A DNA stretch of 25,801 nucleotides from Litorimonas sp964511495 (GCA_964511495.1 CAZEFT010000030.1:1-25801); one strand, 5' to 3'. Shown: positions 13,672-23,143, counted from the stretch's first letter. A program made the numbers and translations. Notes: generated from the letters alone by a model not told the origin.

Positions 13672-16251
13672 ATGGATATTCATGCCTATACACAAAGGGC
13701 CCGCAGCGTCATTCAGTCGGCCCAAACGGAAGCGCTCACGCGTGACCATCAACAATTGACATCATTACATATTATGTCCGCGCTTTTGCAGGAAGAAGGC
13801 GGTTTGCCCAAAAACCTGCTGCAAATGGCGGGTGGAGATATATCCCAGTTGGAGAATGCGCTGAGCAGCGCTCTGGCTAAACTGCCCGAAGTGCAAGGTG
13901 GGTCCGGTCTGTCTTTAAGTCAGGAGAGTAGTAAGACTTTCGCCAATGCGGAAAAATCCGCTAAAAGTGCCGGTGATGCCTTTGTTACTGTGGAGCGTTT
14001 GCTGCTCGCCACGGTTCTTAATGCCGATAAAGCGCTGAAAGATGTTTTAACTGCGGGGCATGTGAAGGCCTCTAATCTACAGGACGCTATAAAATCTGTG
14101 CGAAAAGTTGATAAACCCGTCACATCGGATACGGCCGAAGATCAATATGATGCGCTTGGAAAATATGCACGCGATCTAACGCAAGCCTCGCGAGATGGAA
14201 AACTCGACCCTGTCATCGGGCGGGACGAAGAAATTCGCCGGACCATGCAGGTTTTATCGCGTCGCTCTAAGAATAACCCGCTCCTAATCGGTGAGCCGGG
14301 CGTAGGTAAAACGGCTATTGCGGAAGGCTTGGCCAATCGAATTGTGTCCGGTGATGTACCGGAGTCCATTCGAAATAAGCGTTTGCTCGCCTTGGATATG
14401 GGAGCTTTGATTGCCGGGGCGAAATACCGCGGTGAATTTGAAGAAAGACTGAAAGCTGTTTTGAAAGAAATAGAGGCGGCCAATGGTGAAATCATTCTCT
14501 TCATCGACGAAATTCATACGCTTGTCGGGGCCGGTAAGGCAGATGGTGCGATGGATGCCGCCAATCTGTTAAAGCCCGCTTTGGCGCGAGGCGAGCTTCA
14601 TTGTATCGGCGCGACCACGCTGGACGAATACCGTAAACATTTGGAGAAAGATGCCGCCTTGGCGCGCCGTTTTCTTACCGTTTTTGTGACCGAGCCAAGT
14701 GTCGAAGACACCGTCTCTATCTTGCGCGGCTTGAAAGAAAAATACGAAGTCCATCACGGCATTCGGATTTCTGATTCCGCGATTGTGTCGGCGGCGCAAC
14801 TATCGCATCGCTATATTACGGATCGTTTTCTGCCCGATAAGGCAATCGACCTCATGGATGAGGCGGCATCGCGTCTGCGTATGCAGGTGGATAGCAAGCC
14901 GGAAGCTCTCGATGAAATTGATCGTCGTTTGGTACAGTTGAAAATCGAAGTCGAAGCTTTGAAAAAAGAAAAGGACGAAGCCTCCAAAGAGCGTTTGAAG
15001 AAACGCAAAGAGGAGATCAAAGGGCTTGAAGCACAATCCGCAGATATGACCCGTGCCTGGGAAGCGGAGAAGTCGAAACTTGCCTCCGCTACGGACGTAA
15101 AAGAGCGTTTGGAACAAGCTCGTTTTGAATTGCAGGATGCCGTCAGGCGCGGAGATTATGAAACCGCCGGACGTCTCCAACATGAAGACATCCCGGAGTT
15201 GGAAGAGAATGCCAAAAAGCTAGAAGCCCAGAATGATGACACAGCCTCTTTGGCGTCGGAGACCGTCACGGCGGAAACTATTGCGGCTGTGGTCTCGCGT
15301 TGGACTGGTGTTCCGGTGGAAAAAATGCTCGAAGGTGAGCGCGAAAAGCTGCTCTCCATGGAAGAGCACCTGGGCAAACGCGTGGTCGGTCAAGAAAAAG
15401 CCGTCGAGGCTGTCTCTGATGCGGTGCGCCGTGCGCGCGCCGGTTTACGTGACCCAGCACGGCCCATCGGGAGCTTCATGTTCCTTGGTCCGACGGGTGT
15501 AGGTAAGACCGAACTGACCAAAGCTTTGGCCGGGTTTATGTTCGATGATGATCAAGCCATTACGCGCATGGATATGTCGGAATATATGGAGAAACATTCG
15601 GTCGCCCGCCTCATTGGCGCTCCACCCGGATATGTCGGTTATGATGAAGGGGGGGCGCTGACTGAAGCCGTGCGTCGGCGTCCGTATCAGGTGGTTCTTT
15701 TTGATGAGATTGAAAAAGCACACCCTGATGTGTTCAATGTGTTGCTACAAGTTTTGGATGATGGTCGTCTGACGGACGGACAAGGGCGGACAGTGGATTT
15801 CCGTAACACGCTTATTATCATGACCTCCAATATCGGTGCGCAACATTTGTTGAACTTGGCCGAAGGCGATAATGTGAATGTTGCGCGTGTTGGAGTTATG
15901 GCCGAAGTAAATGCGCATTTCCGTCCGGAGTTTCTCAATCGTTTGGATGAAATCTTACTCTTTGAACGGCTTAAGCCCGAACATATGGGCGCGATTGTGG
16001 ATATTCAAATCAAGCGCTTGAAAGGTTGGCTCAAGGATAAATCTATTGATTTGGACTTGTCCGACTCGGCGAGACAGTGGTTGGGTGAGCAGGGCTATGA
16101 TCCGTCTTATGGGGCGCGGCCTTTGAAACGGGTTATTCAAAAATCTGTTCAGGATGAATTAGCGCGAGAACTTCTGGCCGGACGGATTGCGGATGGCGAT
16201 GTTATCAAGGTGGACGAAGCCGGAGGTCGTATCCGGATAAGCCGTGCCTAA
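13672..16251 (+). CDS. clpB: ATP-dependent disaggregase ClpB
   Basis: ClpB is a cytoplasmic hexameric AAA+ chaperone that pulls polypeptides out of aggregates together with DnaK. The 859-residue protein is full length. The N-domain repeats span ~1-145. AAA-1 has Walker A GEPGVGKT at 207-214 and Walker B LFIDE near 276-280. The coiled-coil M-domain spans ~405-525. AAA-2 has Walker A GPTGVGKT at 606-613 and ends with GARPLKRVIQ (sensor 2). It lacks the ClpP-binding loop of ClpA, as expected. GAGG lies 7 bases before the ATG. Two RpoH-type promoters lie in the 5' gap, consistent with heat-shock control. Confidence 0.98.
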   Translation: MDIHAYTQRARSVIQSAQTEALTRDHQQLTSLHIMSALLQEEGGLPKNLLQMAGGDISQLENALSSALAKLPEVQGGSGLSLSQESSKTFANAEKSAKSAGDAFVTVERLLLATVLNADKALKDVLTAGHVKASNLQDAIKSVRKVDKPVTSDTAEDQYDALGKYARDLTQASRDGKLDPVIGRDEEIRRTMQVLSRRSKNNPLLIGEPGVGKTAIAEGLANRIVSGDVPESIRNKRLLALDMGALIAGAKYRGEFEERLKAVLKEIEAANGEIILFIDEIHTLVGAGKADGAMDAANLLKPALARGELHCIGATTLDEYRKHLEKDAALARRFLTVFVTEPSVEDTVSILRGLKEKYEVHHGIRISDSAIVSAAQLSHRYITDRFLPDKAIDLMDEAASRLRMQVDSKPEALDEIDRRLVQLKIEVEALKKEKDEASKERLKKRKEEIKGLEAQSADMTRAWEAEKSKLASATDVKERLEQARFELQDAVRRGDYETAGRLQHEDIPELEENAKKLEAQNDDTASLASETVTAETIAAVVSRWTGVPVEKMLEGEREKLLSMEEHLGKRVVGQEKAVEAVSDAVRRARAGLRDPARPIGSFMFLGPTGVGKTELTKALAGFMFDDDQAITRMDMSEYMEKHSVARLIGAPPGYVGYDEGGALTEAVRRRPYQVVLFDEIEKAHPDVFNVLLQVLDDGRLTDGQGRTVDFRNTLIIMTSNIGAQHLLNLAEGDNVNVARVGVMAEVNAHFRPEFLNRLDEILLFERLKPEHMGAIVDIQIKRLKGWLKDKSIDLDLSDSARQWLGEQGYDPSYGARPLKRVIQKSVQDELARELLAGRIADGDVIKVDEAGGRIRISRA

Positions 16252-16274
16252 TAAAATCCTGCCATACAAAAAAT

Positions 16275-16299
16275 AAAGCCCGCTTTTCAGGCGGGCTTT
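16275..16299. terminator. Bidirectional terminator between clpB and the DUF4282 gene
   Basis: AAAGCCCGC (16275-16283) and GCGGGCTTT (16291-16299) form a 9-bp stem. The plus-strand tail is TTTCTT. The minus-strand tail is TTTATTTTTT, so it serves both convergent genes and is stronger for the minus-strand one. Confidence 0.9.
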
Positions 16300-16331
16300 C
16301 TTGATGTGTCCTTGGAACTGATTTTTCAAAT

Positions 16332-17108
16332 TTACGCCTTAGGCTTCGGTCCGGGCTTCTTGCGTGGCGTTCCGTCTTTTTTAAGTAAATTTCCATCCTT
16401 ATCCCGAGGCGCTTTCGTCCCAGGCTTTGGCCCACGTTTTTTAACCGCTGTCGAAGCTTTCGATGTCGTCGTGCTTTTCTTAGTAGGCGTTTTCTTCAGA
16501 GCGGCTTTACTTTTAGATGCTGCTGTTTTCGATGCGCTTGATTTTTTTGTCGGCCCAGCTTTTAGCGGCGCAGACGCTTTGGGCGCCTCTGACTTTGAAG
16601 GCGGCGTCGGCTTGGGTGACACTTTCGGATTAGACATAACAGGCTTTTTGGACGCCGTAGCAGACTTTGCTTTCGACTGAACATTCTCGGAAATATCTTC
16701 CATACTGCCTTTGACGCTATCGACTGAGGATTTCGTTTTTTCTGCGGCGGTTTGCGTGAGTTCGCGTGCGCGTTTTGAGGCGGCTTCAGCGGCCTTTTTG
16801 GTCTCCTGCATGATATCAACATCAGCACTTTCCGATTTTCCACCATCGGGGGATAAATTGTCATTGATACGGAAGACGGCAACAGCCAATTCACTGACCA
16901 GGCGAATGGAGACAAGCGCCAATAAGATGGTCACGAAGAAACGGACAATATCGACGAGTGTGGCAATGGGGCCTAATTTAATCGAGTCCAAAGCTGTTGA
17001 GAAAAAGCCCAAACCCCAAGAGATAATGGCTAGCCAGAAAAATGGTATGATAAGTTTCTCTTTCAAAAGCTTATCGAAAGAGAAGAAGAAATTAAATATA
17101 TTCGTCAC
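16332..17108 (-). CDS. DUF4282 membrane protein with histone-H1-like, AT-hook-like C-terminal tail (GTG start)
   Basis: The 258-residue protein starts at GTG, 7 bases after GGGG. Residues ~1-85 resemble DUF4282, with two transmembrane segments (about 19-40 and 48-79). Residues ~97-150 are a charged Ala/Lys/Glu helix like a coiled coil. Residues ~150-258 are a Lys/Ala/Pro/Ser-rich tail like histone H1. It holds KKRGPKPG at 223-230 and RKKPGPKPK at 249-257, which resemble AT-hook or H1 DNA-binding motifs. A cytoplasmic tail could tether nucleoid DNA, RNA or anionic lipid to the inner membrane; this is inference. Neither the family nor this gene has a known role. It is convergent with clpB. Confidence 0.75.
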   Translation of the reverse strand: MTNIFNFFFSFDKLLKEKLIIPFFWLAIISWGLGFFSTALDSIKLGPIATLVDIVRFFVTILLALVSIRLVSELAVAVFRINDNLSPDGGKSESADVDIMQETKKAAEAASKRARELTQTAAEKTKSSVDSVKGSMEDISENVQSKAKSATASKKPVMSNPKVSPKPTPPSKSEAPKASAPLKAGPTKKSSASKTAASKSKAALKKTPTKKSTTTSKASTAVKKRGPKPGTKAPRDKDGNLLKKDGTPRKKPGPKPKA

Positions 17109-17210
17109 GGCAATACCCCAATCTTATTTGTGGTCGTCTGTTGTTAGTAGCGTCTATTTCAATATACGCAAGATAAGCAGATAAGTTCTAAAACCTTTTG
17201 CCAATCATAT

Positions 17211-18641
17211 TTAAGGCGCTTGAACGCTCAAAGAAATATCGTTTGGCGCTTTTGTAATGATTTCCGACCGAGCGCGCAGCGCGTCAATTTCGGCACGGCG
17301 TTCGGCAAATTTTGGCATTTCGGATTTTGCCAAAGGCTTGCCGGACAATTGAGATAAACGTCGCGGATTGATTTTCTTCCCGTTCAAAATAACCTCATAG
17401 TGAAGGTGAGGCCCTGTGGAACGCCCCGTTGTACCGACATAGCCAATCACTTGGTCCTGCTTGACATAGGCCCCCGCACGTACACCTCGGGCGAACCCCT
17501 TCAGATGGGCATAAGCGGTTTTATAGCCGTCCGTGTGACGAATGCGGATATAATTTCCGAAACTGCCGAAACGGTTGGCGCGTTCTACCGTGCCTGAACC
17601 CGCAGCCAAAACAGGGGTGCCGCGTGGCGCAGCAAAATCAACACCAGCATGCATTTTACGATAGCCTAAAATCGGATGTTTCCGCGATCCAAATCGGGAA
17701 GATAAACGCGCCCCATTAATCGGCGTCGCGCGGAGTTTTCGCTTGGCAGTTTTTCCGTCTTTATCGTAAAAATTCTCACGCCCTTTATTGGTGGTGTAAA
17801 GATAATATTCCGATGTCTTTCCGCGCGGTGAAAAACTGGTGTAAAGTAAGTCGCCTGATTTGATGATTTGGCCTCTACGATCGCGGGCGACCTCGAAGAA
17901 CATTTCGAAGGCATCGCCTGGTTGAATATCACGCTGAAAGTCGACCGAATATTCGTAAATATTAGCAAATTGCGCTACGACGCGGTCAGGTGCTCCCAAA
18001 CGCGTTGCGTCCAGATAAAGTGAATTTTCAATAATAGACTTCACCGAGACCGTTTCATAATTAAATTCAGACGCAATTTCTCTGGCCGCAAATTCATCGC
18101 CTTTTCTGTCGACAAAGACCGTTTTTTCTACGGATGGACGAAAGGTGATATGTTCGAGGACATCTTTTTCAAAATGTAAGTTAAAAGTCTGACCGACGCG
18201 AACGTTCCGGGGTTTGTAAACTTCTGAAAAGGCCTGTGTGATGCGGTAGGCCTCCGGGCCACTCACACCGTTTTCTTGGAGGAGGGGGCCGAGACTGTCA
18301 CCGGATTTCACCACCAGTGTTTTATCATAAATCGCGGGTTTGAAGAGGTTTTCGTCCAAAGCCATGTCATAGCGCGAGAGATCGACGCTTGGCACGGCCA
18401 CACTGTCGGCCACGATTGAAGGTGCTTCGGCCTCTGATTGGCCATTGGGCAAAGTAATGGCAACAGCAATGGCTGCCACGCCAACGGCCGCCAAAAATTT
18501 CCAACGGTTTTTGTGGGGGACGGCACTATTTGAATAGTCTTTATAAGCTTTGGCGCGAACCATGAGCCCAGATTTCATATGGCCCAAAGTAGAGTTTTTG
18601 GGGGGAAGAGGATCATATCGAGAGTTATCAGCGCCAGACAT
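17211..18641 (-). CDS. M23 peptidoglycan endopeptidase (MepM/YebA type) with LysM/OapA-like domain
   Basis: The protein cuts peptide cross-links in periplasmic peptidoglycan to allow wall growth or division. I take ATG 18641 (MSGADNSRYDP; AAGG 6 bases upstream), giving 476 residues; a longer frame to 18677 lacks support. A membrane anchor lies at ~48-65, with a cytoplasmic N-terminus. A LysM/OapA-like segment, KSGDSLGPLLQENGVSG, lies near 112-128. The zinc LytM/M23 domain at ~315-425 has HAGVD (His331, Asp335), AYAHL (His379) and GPHLHYEV (His412, His414), a complete active site. It stands alone, divergent from the YdbH-like gene across 223 bp. Confidence 0.93.
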   Translation of the reverse strand: MSGADNSRYDPLPPKNSTLGHMKSGLMVRAKAYKDYSNSAVPHKNRWKFLAAVGVAAIAVAITLPNGQSEAEAPSIVADSVAVPSVDLSRYDMALDENLFKPAIYDKTLVVKSGDSLGPLLQENGVSGPEAYRITQAFSEVYKPRNVRVGQTFNLHFEKDVLEHITFRPSVEKTVFVDRKGDEFAAREIASEFNYETVSVKSIIENSLYLDATRLGAPDRVVAQFANIYEYSVDFQRDIQPGDAFEMFFEVARDRRGQIIKSGDLLYTSFSPRGKTSEYYLYTTNKGRENFYDKDGKTAKRKLRATPINGARLSSRFGSRKHPILGYRKMHAGVDFAAPRGTPVLAAGSGTVERANRFGSFGNYIRIRHTDGYKTAYAHLKGFARGVRAGAYVKQDQVIGYVGTTGRSTGPHLHYEVILNGKKINPRRLSQLSGKPLAKSEMPKFAERRAEIDALRARSEIITKAPNDISLSVQAP

Positions 18642-18853
18642 AGAAAACCTTATGCATAATTTAGCGTGGAGGGCCAATGAAAGACTCAGGATAAGAGAAG
18701 ACTAAATCTGATACACCCCGCGCACGCGACTTTATGGTAACAACACCCCTAATAAATCTTAAACCATAATGTCTTTAACAATGTTTAGAGGCCGAAAGCT
18801 CATTAAAAAGAGGTCATAGCTGTAATTCTGCTTCATACCCTTTGAAATCGCCC

Positions 18854-18859
18854 TATAAA
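18854..18859 (+). promoter_or_regulatory. TATAAA -10 box suggesting a leaderless YdbH transcript
   Basis: TATAAA lies 5 bases before the ATG at 18865, and no ribosome-binding site is visible. Transcription would start at or next to the ATG itself. Leaderless messages are common in Alphaproteobacteria. The -35 region is weak, so this is a proposal. Confidence 0.4.
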
Positions 18860-18864
18860 GACTC

Positions 18865-21800
18865 ATGCCTTCAACGGGACAGACAAAACGCCAAGCCATC
18901 AATCAGACACCGTCGGCCAAACCGCGTTTTTCAATTTTAAAAATTGGCCTCAATATTCTGTTAGGGCTGATTGTTTTACTGGCGGTCATAGTCAGCTTTG
19001 CGTGGTTCAACCGTTACAATTTTGCTGAGAATTATGTCAAAAGCCTGTTTCTAGAACAGGGAATAAAAGCCTCGCTCTCAATTGAGGCACTTACGAAAGA
19101 GGCCGTTATTATTCGAGAGGCGTCTTTGACATATGAAAATGAGGCGAAGCCATTTTTCAAAGTCAAACGTTTGGAAGCGGATTATGAGTTGAAAGAAGCT
19201 TTGCAAGGGCGGATGAAACGATTGCGTTTCGTTGAACCCGAAGCCAAGCTGACTTTGAACGAAAACTTTCAAATTATTGATGGCTGGATGCCGCCTCGCG
19301 GTCAGGGCAAGGGGCAAAAGTTCTTTATTCCTCCGCAGGGCGTTTCTATTGAGGAGGGGAGCTTTGACGTCACTACGCCTTTTGGGTCACCGGAGATCTC
19401 TTTCAGCGCCGAGGTTTACGAAACAGATCGATTTTCGGGCATTGTCCTATTTCAACCCACAGCTTTCCAATATGAAACTTGGCAGGGCCATGGAAGTGCG
19501 AGGTTGGAGCTTGATGTTCAAGGCGATGAAAAAATAATTGATGCCTTGGTCCGGCTCGACACATTATCTGGCGAGGGATTAGCGGTGAAAGATGCCAGTC
19601 TGAGCGCAAAGGGTTTGCTTGTGGCAGATACGACTTTACCGGTTGAAACGAAAACTCTGGATATGACATTCCAAGGCGAGATAGATGGCCGCGCGGCTAA
19701 AATTCAGACCAATGTGATTGATTTGTCAGAGAGTCGGTTTGATTGGGACGGCAAAATCAATCGCAAAACAGAGGCAAAATTCCCCGTTCGATTCGACGGG
19801 ACATTAGACCTCGCCTCTGATGACTTCAGACTCGCCACGCCACGAAGACGGCGTGACGTGGCCGAGATATTAAGCCTGTCAGAGGCTTTTTCCCGTACGC
19901 CCATTGCGCAGCATTTCTCACCCTCTTTGACCCGAGCTGTTGAGGGGTTGTTAAGCGGGGCTTCCGTCAACGCTAATTCGGTTTTTAAATTTGACGGCCA
20001 GAAGGCACGGATTGGCTTGTCAAAACCACTCCTCGTTCAAAATAATAGGAATAAGCTGACGATAGAAACGTCACGCCCCAAAGACGGTTTGGTCCCGCCA
20101 GTTTATGAGTGGTCGGCGACAGATGAAACTCTGCGCCTGTCATTCGACGCCAAAATGGATAAGCCTGTCCCGCTTTCAATGAGCCGTATGGCCATTATGG
20201 CGAAGTCCCCGAACGGTGTTGAATTACAGAGAGTAGAGACATTTAAAGGACGCGTTGAGACGCGGACAGATTGGCGCGCTGTGTCAAATGGCGAAGAGGC
20301 CCGATTGGCTTCTTTCCGTGCAGATGTGAATTATGATGCCAGCGCATCCAAGCGCATTTTGAAGGTGACCACACCCGTGAATTTTGACGGACGCCTTCCC
20401 ATGGGCTTGGTGCAGGGCTTAAAAACGCAGGGGCAGGCAATCGTCACCCTCCCACCTGCGGGTCAAATTGGTTTATCTCTGTCTTATGCGCCCACAGACC
20501 CAAATATATATTTGGAAAAGCTGAGCAATGAAACGGATTGGGTCTTATCTGATGTCTCACTTACGCTTCGCCGCAGCGAAGATATTTTCATAACGCGCGG
20601 AAATAAGGCTCTGGTCGAGGCGGACTTATCGAACCTCTCATTAATAGCCACAAATAAAATCGATGGTCGGGACATGCGTATCGCTTCTGAGGCCGTCAGA
20701 GCGAAAGGAGATTTGTCTTTCACAGAGACGAAACAAAATTGGAATTTAGCACTAACAAATACTGCGTTCGAATCCGATACATTGCCGATGCAAGGCACAA
20801 AAGCCTTTATCGGGGTGAGTCAATTAAAGGTCGATTACTCCCCGACTGAGCTGAATTTTGATTTTAAAACACCTCAAATGGATATGTCGGTTCCGCAAGG
20901 CCAAGCGAAAGGCGTATTGATAGAGGCCAACGGGACGCCCGATCAATTTCGAGTGATACATAAGGGGGGTGTGTTCGAAACGGACGCTGCGGATATACCG
21001 AACTGGCCAATATCCGGTGAAGTGTTCTATGCCGATGAGGAATTTCGCGGTACGGCGCGATTAAAAATACCAAAAGCCGAAAACGTCGACGCCAAAATTG
21101 AATATCAATATGCCGATGGCGGCGGAAAAGCTGAGATTACGCTTGATAAATTGAGCTTCAAACCCGGAGGCTTACAGCCGCAATCATTCTTCCCGACCCT
21201 TACCGGTAAAATTACATCTGTTAAAGGGGATGTCTCTGCCGATTTATTCGTGAGTTTCGAAGATGGGGCTGTTTCAGATTCGGGTGGTGTTGTCCGATTG
21301 ATAGATATGGATTTCAGTACGGCCCCCGGCCCCGTGAAAATGCTCAATTCCAATATTGCATTGGATTCGCTTTTCCCGCCTCAAACAACGGGTGTGCAGA
21401 GCTTGACTTTGGAGGAATTTAATCCCGGCATCGCTTTGAAAAACGGCACGGTCGAATATGAATTACTGCCCGATTCAATACGTATAAGCAAAGCGCATTG
21501 GCCTCTGGACGGAGGCGCGTTCACGCTTGATCCATTGATTTGGCAATATAGCGCGCTCGAAAACCGTGTCGTCATGCGAATGCAAAATATCCCGGCAGCT
21601 GCGCTGTTGAAACAATTCGGGAATGAGAAAATCGAGGCGACGGGTACGGTTCGGGGGGAATTTCCGATCATCGTTCGCGGGATTAAAGTCTTGGTGGATA
21701 AAGGTTATCTCGAAGCCAAAGATGGTGGGATAATTCGTTATAATCCGGATGAAGGCACAGCCGTTACATATTCGCAGGAAGAAGCTTTGAATATCATTAG

Positions 21801-22080
21801 GCGGCAGGACACGGCACAATATCGTAGTCTGGCCCGCGACGCGCTGCGCGAGTTTAACTATCGCGAACTGAGCTTATATGTGGATGGCCCACTTGATGGT
21901 GATGTTGCGCTCGGCGTTGTTTTTGATGGGCGGAATAAGAAGGTCTTGAACGGGCAGCCATTCGAATTTGATATCAATGTGACGGGAGAGCTGTTCAATA
22001 TTGCGAGGAGCTTTAATTCCAATGCGCAAGTAAAATCAGAAATTTTGCGGCAGTCGCGGGATAATCTGAAAAGTCCGTAA
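18865..22080 (+). CDS. ydbH: YdbH-like AsmA-family intermembrane lipid transport protein
   Basis: YdbH, TamB and YhdP are long beta-rich periplasmic bridges that move phospholipid between inner and outer membranes in E. coli. The 1071-residue protein has an N-terminal anchor at ~24-47 and then a long beta-repeat region. The C-terminal YdbH/DctA-like domain covers ~960-1060, with LVDKGYLEAKDGGIIRYNP and RELSLYVDGPLDGDVALGVV. In E. coli ydbH is followed by the partner lipoprotein ynbE and by ydbL. Here the next gene is a convergent MBL hydrolase 46 bases away, so the partners must be elsewhere or lost. The start has no ribosome-binding site and may be leaderless. Confidence 0.85.
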   Translation: MPSTGQTKRQAINQTPSAKPRFSILKIGLNILLGLIVLLAVIVSFAWFNRYNFAENYVKSLFLEQGIKASLSIEALTKEAVIIREASLTYENEAKPFFKVKRLEADYELKEALQGRMKRLRFVEPEAKLTLNENFQIIDGWMPPRGQGKGQKFFIPPQGVSIEEGSFDVTTPFGSPEISFSAEVYETDRFSGIVLFQPTAFQYETWQGHGSARLELDVQGDEKIIDALVRLDTLSGEGLAVKDASLSAKGLLVADTTLPVETKTLDMTFQGEIDGRAAKIQTNVIDLSESRFDWDGKINRKTEAKFPVRFDGTLDLASDDFRLATPRRRRDVAEILSLSEAFSRTPIAQHFSPSLTRAVEGLLSGASVNANSVFKFDGQKARIGLSKPLLVQNNRNKLTIETSRPKDGLVPPVYEWSATDETLRLSFDAKMDKPVPLSMSRMAIMAKSPNGVELQRVETFKGRVETRTDWRAVSNGEEARLASFRADVNYDASASKRILKVTTPVNFDGRLPMGLVQGLKTQGQAIVTLPPAGQIGLSLSYAPTDPNIYLEKLSNETDWVLSDVSLTLRRSEDIFITRGNKALVEADLSNLSLIATNKIDGRDMRIASEAVRAKGDLSFTETKQNWNLALTNTAFESDTLPMQGTKAFIGVSQLKVDYSPTELNFDFKTPQMDMSVPQGQAKGVLIEANGTPDQFRVIHKGGVFETDAADIPNWPISGEVFYADEEFRGTARLKIPKAENVDAKIEYQYADGGGKAEITLDKLSFKPGGLQPQSFFPTLTGKITSVKGDVSADLFVSFEDGAVSDSGGVVRLIDMDFSTAPGPVKMLNSNIALDSLFPPQTTGVQSLTLEEFNPGIALKNGTVEYELLPDSIRISKAHWPLDGGAFTLDPLIWQYSALENRVVMRMQNIPAAALLKQFGNEKIEATGTVRGEFPIIVRGIKVLVDKGYLEAKDGGIIRYNPDEGTAVTYSQEEALNIIRRQDTAQYRSLARDALREFNYRELSLYVDGPLDGDVALGVVFDGRNKKVLNGQPFEFDINVTGELFNIARSFNSNAQVKSEILRQSRDNLKSP

Positions 22081-22126
22081 GTAGTCCCGAGAAAGAGCTT
22101 TCTCAACACAAATATATAGAGCTGAA

Positions 22127-22813
22127 TTAACCCGGCCCGGATGTGTTTGGTTGGCTGGTCCCGACCACCCGATCAGAGACATAAGGGTTATCGGCGCGTT
22201 CACCGCCAAATGTTCCCATCGGCCCGTGGCCAGGAACAAAGCGCATATCACCCCCCAGAGGCCAGAGCTTGGAGGTGATGCTGTTGATAAGCTGCTCATG
22301 ATTGCCTTTCGGGAAATCCGTCCGACCAATCGAGCCGCGGAACAATACATCGCCGACAAAGGCAATTTTCATCGCTTGATTATAAATCACGACATGGCCG
22401 GGTGTGTGACCCGGCGTGTGAACAACATTGAAGGTAACACCTGAGAGTTCGAGCGTATCGCCATCTTTCAAATAGCGGTCTGGAACAACGCTTTTACCCA
22501 TTCCGGGGTGGCCATATTGTGACCATTGATCGGTAATTCCGTCCATCCAAAACTGATCGTCCTTGTGCGGTCCAATGACCTGAACATCAAAAGCGTCGCG
22601 TAATTCGTCAGCGGCACCGGCATGATCCAAATGCCCGTGGGTGAGCCACATTTCTTTGAGCGTAATCCCCATCTCTTTCAGCGTTTCTTTGAGTTTTGGC
22701 GCTTCGCCGCCGGGATCAATTAAAACACCTTCTTTCGTGTCAACATCATAAAGCAAGGAGCAATTTTGTGCGAAAGGGGTGACGGGGAGGAGTTTAAGAT
22801 CAAGTCTGGCCAT
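22127..22813 (-). CDS. MBL-fold hydrolase, glyoxalase II / YcbL type
   Basis: The 228-residue cytoplasmic enzyme is probably a zinc thioester hydrolase of the type II glyoxalase/YcbL group. THGHLDH at 58-64 is the binuclear metal motif. Further ligands are in HTPGHTPGH (His132, His136 and His140), GDVLFRGSIGRTDFPKG (Asp155) and VPGHGP (His196). It lacks the long C-terminal glutathione-binding domain of classical GloB. It stands alone, convergent with the YdbH-like gene. No terminator is obvious in the 46-base gap. Confidence 0.9.
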   Translation of the reverse strand: MARLDLKLLPVTPFAQNCSLLYDVDTKEGVLIDPGGEAPKLKETLKEMGITLKEMWLTHGHLDHAGAADELRDAFDVQVIGPHKDDQFWMDGITDQWSQYGHPGMGKSVVPDRYLKDGDTLELSGVTFNVVHTPGHTPGHVVIYNQAMKIAFVGDVLFRGSIGRTDFPKGNHEQLINSITSKLWPLGGDMRFVPGHGPMGTFGGERADNPYVSDRVVGTSQPNTSGPG

Positions 22814-22904
22814 GAACGCTATGTGAACAGGGATGGGTAGAAAATCAAGGGTAGGGCTGAAGCGGTTTCAAATTCAGCTAAGGTTCAGATGCCTACGCAT
22901 AAAC

Positions 22905-22974
22905 AGGGGACAGGGTCGTTGATCCTCTCCCTTTTCAAACTTGCCCTGCCGTCCTTCCGGCGGGGCATTTTTTT
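22905..22974 (+). ncRNA. Candidate small RNA A: hairpin plus intrinsic terminator, no gene upstream on this strand
   Basis: AGGGGA (22905-22910), one mismatched C, and AGGGTC (22912-22917) pair with GATCCT (22921-22926), C, and TCCCTT (22928-22933). This gives 12 pairs with a 3-base loop. The terminator is GCCCTGCCG (22943-22951) with CGGCGGGGC (22958-22966) and a T-run to 22974. The nearest plus-strand gene ends at 22080. The 5' end and promoter are not located. The pyrimidine-rich CTCTCCC could pair with ribosome-binding sites; this is inference. Confidence 0.5.
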
Positions 22975-23036
22975 ATGCGGTCCTTTGATGCCGCTGAGCC
23001 CGTTGTGTTAACTCTTATCCATAGTCAGTTAGATGA

Positions 23037-23134
23037 AGGGTCTGTCATGTTTTGGACATCTTCAGACAAGGAAGGGGGCGGTATAAGCTGTTATTCCCTT
23101 TGAACTGGCGGTGCTGATTGCACCGCCTTTTTTT
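23037..23134 (+). ncRNA. Candidate small RNA B: two stems plus intrinsic terminator
   Basis: GTCTG and CAGAC (from about 23040 to 23075) enclose a smaller ATGT/ACAT stem. Then AAGGG and CCCTT (about 23081-23100) pair. Then comes a terminator, GGCGGTGC (23107-23114) with GCACCGCC (23120-23127), and T-run 23128-23134. On the minus strand the stem has no U-run, so it is not mainly the peroxiredoxin terminator. An 18-codon frame (23047-23103) lies inside. No promoter is identified. Confidence 0.45.
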
Positions 23135-23143
23135 GGTTGCCGC

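Noticed and set aside
18765..18815. CtrA-like TTAA-N7-TAGA site before the YdbH gene
   Set aside because: Only a partial match to TTAA-N7-TTAA, in A/T-rich sequence where chance matches are common.
22889..23011. 40-codon frame with an AAGG site in the gap near 22.9 kb
   Set aside because: It runs through a strong terminator stem and T-run, so structured RNA explains the region better.
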